From: Halobacteriovorax sp.
GTDB taxonomy: Bacteria; Bdellovibrionota; Bacteriovoracia; Bacteriovoracales; Bacteriovoracaceae
Assembly (NCBI GenBank): GCA_020048985.1
Contig: JAIFLR010000049.1
Location: forward strand, 1-64,000
Length of the DNA stretch: 64,000 nt
Direction of reading: 5' to 3'
The notes beneath the pieces were generated by a model. That model was not told where the DNA came from. It did no database searches and saw only the letters and a program-made list of their open reading frames with translations. This document shows positions 59,947 through 64,000 of this stretch, one piece after another; within the stretch, counting starts at the first letter, position 1, and each line of letters opens with the position of its first letter. A program made the translations under genes and the position numbers.

Positions 59947-62706
59947 TTAATGTCTGATGGATCTTATATCACCCGCAGGTGATTGGGGAGGTAAAGGGTT
60001 TGAAAAGTTATTTTGCCTTCTGTCAGCAGTAGCAGCAGTGCTCCCGCGGTCCCCTTCGGAATAGAGCGCCATGCCCGTTCTAACTTCCTCATAGTCTCCT
60101 TTTCCCTCTTGCAGTGAGTCAAGTGTTACTAGTTTTGTTGAATAGAAATTTCTTTTCATGACTTCATTGGTAGCAGGGAATCCAGATGGGGGTATGAGAA
60201 TACCGTCGTCACTCACCCCGTTATAGGGACCAGGCATATAGGCTGAATAAATCCTCTTCTTTTTGGATGCCCAGTAAGTCTCGTTATAGCTATAGTTCAT
60301 CTTATAATGAAGGGGACTATATTGTGGATCTGAAGCACTGCGATTAAAAAATGTTCGCATTAGTTCTATCAGAGGCATCGGACAACCAGATGTATCACTG
60401 ACTTTTTGGAGATTGAATTCTGAACCACCATAGAAGAATTGCCAAAATTCTCCTGCGAGACTTTTACAACTTCTGGGAAATGATTTTATGTTGTATTGGG
60501 GGTCGGTGCTCTTGACATCTGCAATGTCTGAAACAAATTCAGCGGCTTTGATGAATCCCGGAATCGCACCCGGTGAAGCATCTGAACCTTTAAGGGCTGT
60601 TTGATAAATCTGGAGAGCGGCTTGATTGGGTGAAAAGATATAGTTTTTCATGCCAGCTTCTTGCGCTTTCATAAACTCAGTAACAGTTGTGAGTACTGAA
60701 TCTTTATCATAGAGAAGGTCCAGTTGATCATTGGCCCCGAGATAGAGAGGGGCATAAATATCAGCGCGATAGCGCTTAACTCCAGGAGCTGTATTCCCTA
60801 GCGGAGGCAAGCCTGCCCCAGGAATTAAGCCAAAAGAATCAACACCGTCCAATTGATTTATTTCAAAAGGTGTCGGAACAAGGTAGTTAGCCGCTTCATA
60901 TTGGTTAGCGGCCCTTACGCGTGAGATTTGATCTGCCAAGTCCTCTGGTGTAACTTGACCTCCAATATTTCCTCTAAATGCTACAAACTGATCATAGTTA
61001 AAAAGTCCTACTGCCTTATCTCCAAGGTAATCCGTTGGAGGTTTTGAGCCCTTTGGCATGACCGCATATATAGGGTCAGAGGCATTGGAGTAGCTTTCTG
61101 CCGTCATATTGTTGCCAATAAAATCGTAAACAAGATTTGGAATGCCAAACTTTACTGGCTGATTGGCAGCAAAGCCACCGATTGGATCCGTGCCACTTTT
61201 TAACCAAAAGTCTGATCCTGCTAGATCAATTGGAAGTGGAACTCCAGGTCCATATTCCCCTTTATTTAGTCCTCGACCGCCAGGCAAAAATGGATTGGGA
61301 GTCCCAGTAACTTCAAGCGAAGAGATATAAGGAACAGATCGCAGCTTGCCCGGATCTGTTCTGGACGTAAGATAGGAGGTATTATTCCTTTGCGTAAAGA
61401 GCATTGGCCCAATTCTGCCCCCCATGGGCTTAGCAGCAGCATAAGCCGTAAGCTTAATACTCTCAGCGGAAAAAGGATTAAACATCCCAACAAAATCCGC
61501 TTCACCCTTTACGGCGTAGTAAGTTAAGACGTCCGGATTTTTATAAAAACCAAGAGGATATCCAGGGACAGGTAGACCGACTTTTGAAATATCACAGGCA
61601 CCTGATTTATCTTTTTCTGATCGTGGAATTAAGGCAGCATAGAAGGTTGCATAGTTAACCATCATGAGTTTGAGATCAACGAATTGTTTTTGATAAATCT
61701 TATCAGATGGAATGAGAAGGCTAGAATTGGAGCTTGTGGTTTCAAGAGGGGCAAGCTTTGGTGGTAATTCTGTCAGCGTAAACGAATTTTTCATTTCGTT
61801 ATCAGATTCATTACCGAGATTTCTGTATCCAGAATAAAAAGCTTTCACAATTCTTTCATTACCCAAGTGGCTTTTAGCGAACTCATCTACGGGAGTGCAA
61901 GTTCCAATACCACCAATACAAACTGGCTGGGGGGCAGCTTCACGATTCATGACTTTTTCAAGATTTCGAATTCGCATAGCAAGTTCAAGCGCTTGTGGCC
62001 AAGCACCCTGACGGTCAGCAAGAATGGCAGGCCCTCTCGACCCCAGCGAATCACCCTCACCTAGGACATTGTAAGCCCAAGTTATGGTTGCAAGCATATT
62101 GATCCGTGACCTCTTGACGCAATCATGAATTTTTTCACTAATTAATACATCTAAAAATGACCTCGAAGCTTCTTCCGTTCCAGGAATACTGTAGCCACCA
62201 AATTCTGGAAGTCCCGGAACAGCATAACGTTTACAAACATTGGTCTGTGAACCCGCGATGTGAATACACGTTGCCGGAAAATTGTAGGGATCAAAATTAA
62301 CTCTACCTGAAAGCACGTCATTGTCGGCTTGAAGTCTGAAGTCCATGCATTTGCCGTTAGCACAATCATTACCAGCCTTAGGGGAGACAGGATTTTCTAC
62401 CATCGGGGTATTTAAACTTCCGACAACGTAATACTTATACATCCACTCTTTGAAGATGTTTCTCATTTCCCAATTTAAGTACGCGATCTTTGTGAGTTGC
62501 CTGGATTGAACGGCAGCTCCAGCAAAAGCCGATGCATCAGTTGCGTTCTGAAGATTGATTTTGGCCTTCACAAAAAGACCCACGTTAATCACGAAGGCAA
62601 TAACGGAAATAAACACCACCAACGAGGCGGAGAAGAAAATACTAATCTGGCCCCGCTGCGAATTTTTCGGGGCCATTATGCGGTTGCTTTTTGCCACTAG
62701 CGCCAT
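59947..62706 (-). CDS. Giant TadG-like (Flp pilus assembly) membrane-anchored protein
   Basis: The 919-residue protein starts with RGQISIFFSASLVVFISVIAFVINVGLFVKAKINLQNATDASAFAGAA (about residues 18-65), the TadG/TadE-like N-terminal helix and NxxDAxAxAGA signature. The rest, about 850 residues, looks extracytoplasmic and is rich in aromatic, proline and asparagine residues. It is unlike ordinary TadG, which is half as long or less. No other tad genes lie nearby. No ribosome site is seen at ATG 62706, and a further ATG lies at 62676. A role at the cell surface is inferred. Confidence 0.75.
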   Translation of the reverse strand: MALVAKSNRIMAPKNSQRGQISIFFSASLVVFISVIAFVINVGLFVKAKINLQNATDASAFAGAAVQSRQLTKIAYLNWEMRNIFKEWMYKYYVVGSLNTPMVENPVSPKAGNDCANGKCMDFRLQADNDVLSGRVNFDPYNFPATCIHIAGSQTNVCKRYAVPGLPEFGGYSIPGTEEASRSFLDVLISEKIHDCVKRSRINMLATITWAYNVLGEGDSLGSRGPAILADRQGAWPQALELAMRIRNLEKVMNREAAPQPVCIGGIGTCTPVDEFAKSHLGNERIVKAFYSGYRNLGNESDNEMKNSFTLTELPPKLAPLETTSSNSSLLIPSDKIYQKQFVDLKLMMVNYATFYAALIPRSEKDKSGACDISKVGLPVPGYPLGFYKNPDVLTYYAVKGEADFVGMFNPFSAESIKLTAYAAAKPMGGRIGPMLFTQRNNTSYLTSRTDPGKLRSVPYISSLEVTGTPNPFLPGGRGLNKGEYGPGVPLPIDLAGSDFWLKSGTDPIGGFAANQPVKFGIPNLVYDFIGNNMTAESYSNASDPIYAVMPKGSKPPTDYLGDKAVGLFNYDQFVAFRGNIGGQVTPEDLADQISRVRAANQYEAANYLVPTPFEINQLDGVDSFGLIPGAGLPPLGNTAPGVKRYRADIYAPLYLGANDQLDLLYDKDSVLTTVTEFMKAQEAGMKNYIFSPNQAALQIYQTALKGSDASPGAIPGFIKAAEFVSDIADVKSTDPQYNIKSFPRSCKSLAGEFWQFFYGGSEFNLQKVSDTSGCPMPLIELMRTFFNRSASDPQYSPLHYKMNYSYNETYWASKKKRIYSAYMPGPYNGVSDDGILIPPSGFPATNEVMKRNFYSTKLVTLDSLQEGKGDYEEVRTGMALYSEGDRGSTAATADRRQNNFSNPLPPQSPAGDIRSIRH

Positions 62707-62988
62707 TTTTTTCAGTTAAAGTAATGGATTTTACGTCCCTCCATTTTGGTACGGCGTTTGCGAGGTGTAAAGCAATCCAAAGGGTGCCGATCTTTGGAAG
62801 CTGTACGTTTGTGGAATTCGGCCTACCTCTCCTAGCAACCCCACCATGTTTTAACCCACCTAAAAATTCACCTCCCTAGCCATCGAAGGATGTCTAGAGG
62901 CACGTCCAAAAACGAAAAAGGTCGGGGGCAAAACTTGCAGGGTCTAAAGATGAGAGGGAAATGTGATTAAATGGAAGAAGGAGATCGA
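62707..62988. other. Gene-free 282-nt region with hairpins
   Basis: No credible gene is seen. On the leader side of the TadG-like gene there are two perfect inverted repeats: AATGGA/TCCATT (62723-62745) and TCCAAAG/CTTTGGA (62776-62798). There is also a G-rich run on the minus strand (about 62827-62877) with GGGAGG, GGTGGG and GGTGGGG. A structured 5' leader is possible. Confidence 0.5.
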
Positions 62989-63402
62989 ATGGCCAAATAT
63001 TCTAAGCATACATTTAAGCCAAATCAGAATGAGAAAACAGAGTGTTTCTGTGCTCTTTGTCGTTCTCCGCGTGTGATTCGTTATTCCCGGCGCCTGATGG
63101 TTCGTCACTACTTTCAGATCCTGACCCTGGCCTTTGTTTTCACCGCCGCCACCTACAGTTGGTTTAGCTGGAACGGAGCCTTTGCCTTGCCTCTCATTTG
63201 GTTTATTTTTGAAACCACTCATAAGACTCTCTACCGCAAAGATCTTCAGTGTCCATTTTGTGGGTTTGATCCCACTTGGTATAAAAAAGACGTGAAACTC
63301 GCTCGTCGTAAAGTTGAGGAGTTTCTTAAACAAAATCCAGATGGCCCGATCATGGCGAGAGCTCGAAACCAGCGAGAAAATTCCCAGTCCATACGCCAGT
63401 AA
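62989..63402 (+). CDS. Small membrane protein with two zinc-ribbon-like cysteine pairs
   Basis: The 137-residue protein has a CFCALC motif (about 19-24), a hydrophobic hairpin of two helices (about 40-75) and CPFCGFDPTW (about 89-98). The two cysteine pairs lie on either side of the hairpin, hence on the same membrane face, and could bind one zinc ion together. The tail is basic. ATG 62989 has AAGGAG upstream. No family is known to me. The 189 nt after it, up to ssb, hold A/T-rich inverted repeats but no gene. Confidence 0.7.
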   Translation: MAKYSKHTFKPNQNEKTECFCALCRSPRVIRYSRRLMVRHYFQILTLAFVFTAATYSWFSWNGAFALPLIWFIFETTHKTLYRKDLQCPFCGFDPTWYKKDVKLARRKVEEFLKQNPDGPIMARARNQRENSQSIRQ

Positions 63403-63591
63403 TTTTTCAGACTCGCATCAAATTACATTTAATATCTGACGGTTAGAAATTTTCTAATTGGCCCTTCGTTTTCATAGGGAGAGGTTAGGAAAGGAAAGAA
63501 AATATTCCTTTTCTATAAAATAAAACCTGAGGTATTAAGGTTGGATAGTATACATAACTATTTCCTGTATCTCCCATGCGAAGGAGCATTT

Positions 63592-64000
63592 ATGAGCGTA
63601 AACAAAGTTATTTTATTAGGTCGTCTTGGACAAGATCCAGAGTTGAAATACACTCCGGGTGGAGCTGCGGTTTGCAACTTCTCTATGGCCACAACTGAGT
63701 CTTGGACAGACAAACAAGGTCAAAAACAAGAAAAAACTGAATGGCATCGTATTGTTGTTTGGGGAAAACTTGCTGAACTTTGTAACCAGTACCTTGCAAA
63801 AGGTCGTCAGGCATTCGTTGAAGGTCGTCTTCAAACTCGTTCTTGGGACGATAAAGACGGAACTAAACGTTACACAACTGAAACGATGGCAACTACTGTT
63901 CAGTTCATTGGTGGTGCAACAGCTACCAACACCAATACTTCAACTTCTGATAAGTCGTTCAACCAGGCCCCTGCTGCTGAGACAATGAATCAAGAGTACC
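63592..64000 (+). CDS. ssb: Single-stranded DNA-binding protein, cut by window edge
   Basis: The first 136 residues are present. They start [20 protein letters not shown] and carry the OB-fold hallmarks [45 protein letters not shown] and TTVQFIGG. The low-complexity linker ([12 protein letters not shown]) begins near residue 110. The acidic C-terminal tip is outside the window. SSB coats single-stranded DNA in replication and repair. AAGGAG lies 5 nt before ATG. Confidence 0.96.
   Translation, partial: MSVNKVILLGRLGQDPELKYTPGGAAVCNFSMATTESWTDKQGQKQEKTEWHRIVVWGKLAELCNQYLAKGRQAFVEGRLQTRSWDDKDGTKRYTTETMATTVQFIGGATATNTNTSTSDKSFNQAPAAETMNQEY

Noticed and set aside
59545-59950. Open frames antisense to the histone-like gene
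   Set aside because: They are complements of the lysine/alanine repeats (phenylalanine/serine-rich) and have no ribosome sites.
62701-62775. Possible c-di-GMP-I (GEMM) riboswitch before the TadG-like gene
   Set aside because: GCAAAC and GGGACGTAAA on the minus strand recall GEMM core elements, but the second half with the tetraloop receptor is absent and no closing stem is seen.

Overview
The window reads as a dense, AT-rich Gram-negative chromosome segment. I place it in the Bdellovibrionota, most likely near Bacteriovorax/Peredibacter. This is inference, based on the flagellar gene order with a flagellar TPR protein and a sigma-54-type AAA+ regulator, an Mla lipid-transport operon, a lysine/alanine-rich histone-like protein, a very long TadG-like protein and the general codon feel. 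No phage, IS element, CRISPR array, rRNA or tRNA gene was seen. Genes are tightly packed: eight of nine convergent pairs end within 8 nt of each other or overlap at their stop codons.

Layout. 1-9 kb: an rRNA methyltransferase running off the left edge, the KtrB/KtrA potassium channel with an orphan HAMP-PAS receptor, lepA, a flippase-like membrane protein, a nitrilase and a NifU domain. 9.5-19 kb: a very small SF2 helicase overlapping recO, a HAD phosphatase that seems to start at ATT, msbA, a secreted hydrolase, glycyl-tRNA synthetase, pyruvate phosphate dikinase and a serine hydrolase. 19.5-31 kb: a secreted protein, a broken mpl, a lipoprotein, metK, a sigma-54 response regulator and an mlaE-mlaF-mlaD operon led by a lipoprotein.

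31-47 kb: a flagellar basal-body and hook cluster: TPR protein, degenerate AAA+ regulator, flgB, flgC, fliE, fliF, fliG, split fliH, fliI, fliJ, motE-like, then fliK, flgD, a TIGR02530-type protein and flgE. A secreted cysteine-protease-like gene is inserted on the opposite strand. 47-55 kb: small secreted proteins, ferredoxin, a PpiD-like chaperone, then the rod-shape operon mreC-mreD-mrdA-rodA, with rodA broken. 55-64 kb: a MarR regulator with its operator at its own start codon, a rhodanese-like protein, a four-gene operon (glutaredoxin, HD phosphohydrolase, exported protein, membrane protein), a histone-like protein, a giant TadG-like protein with a hairpin-rich leader, and ssb running off the right edge.

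The most notable cross-window signal is a set of genes with no Shine-Dalgarno sequence that carry a TANNNT -10 box 5-9 nt before ATG, suggesting widespread leaderless mRNAs. Also notable are a near-consensus sigma-54 promoter before a 68-residue secreted protein and three frame-breaking lesions in conserved genes (mpl, fliH, rodA). The lesions may be sequencing or assembly faults.
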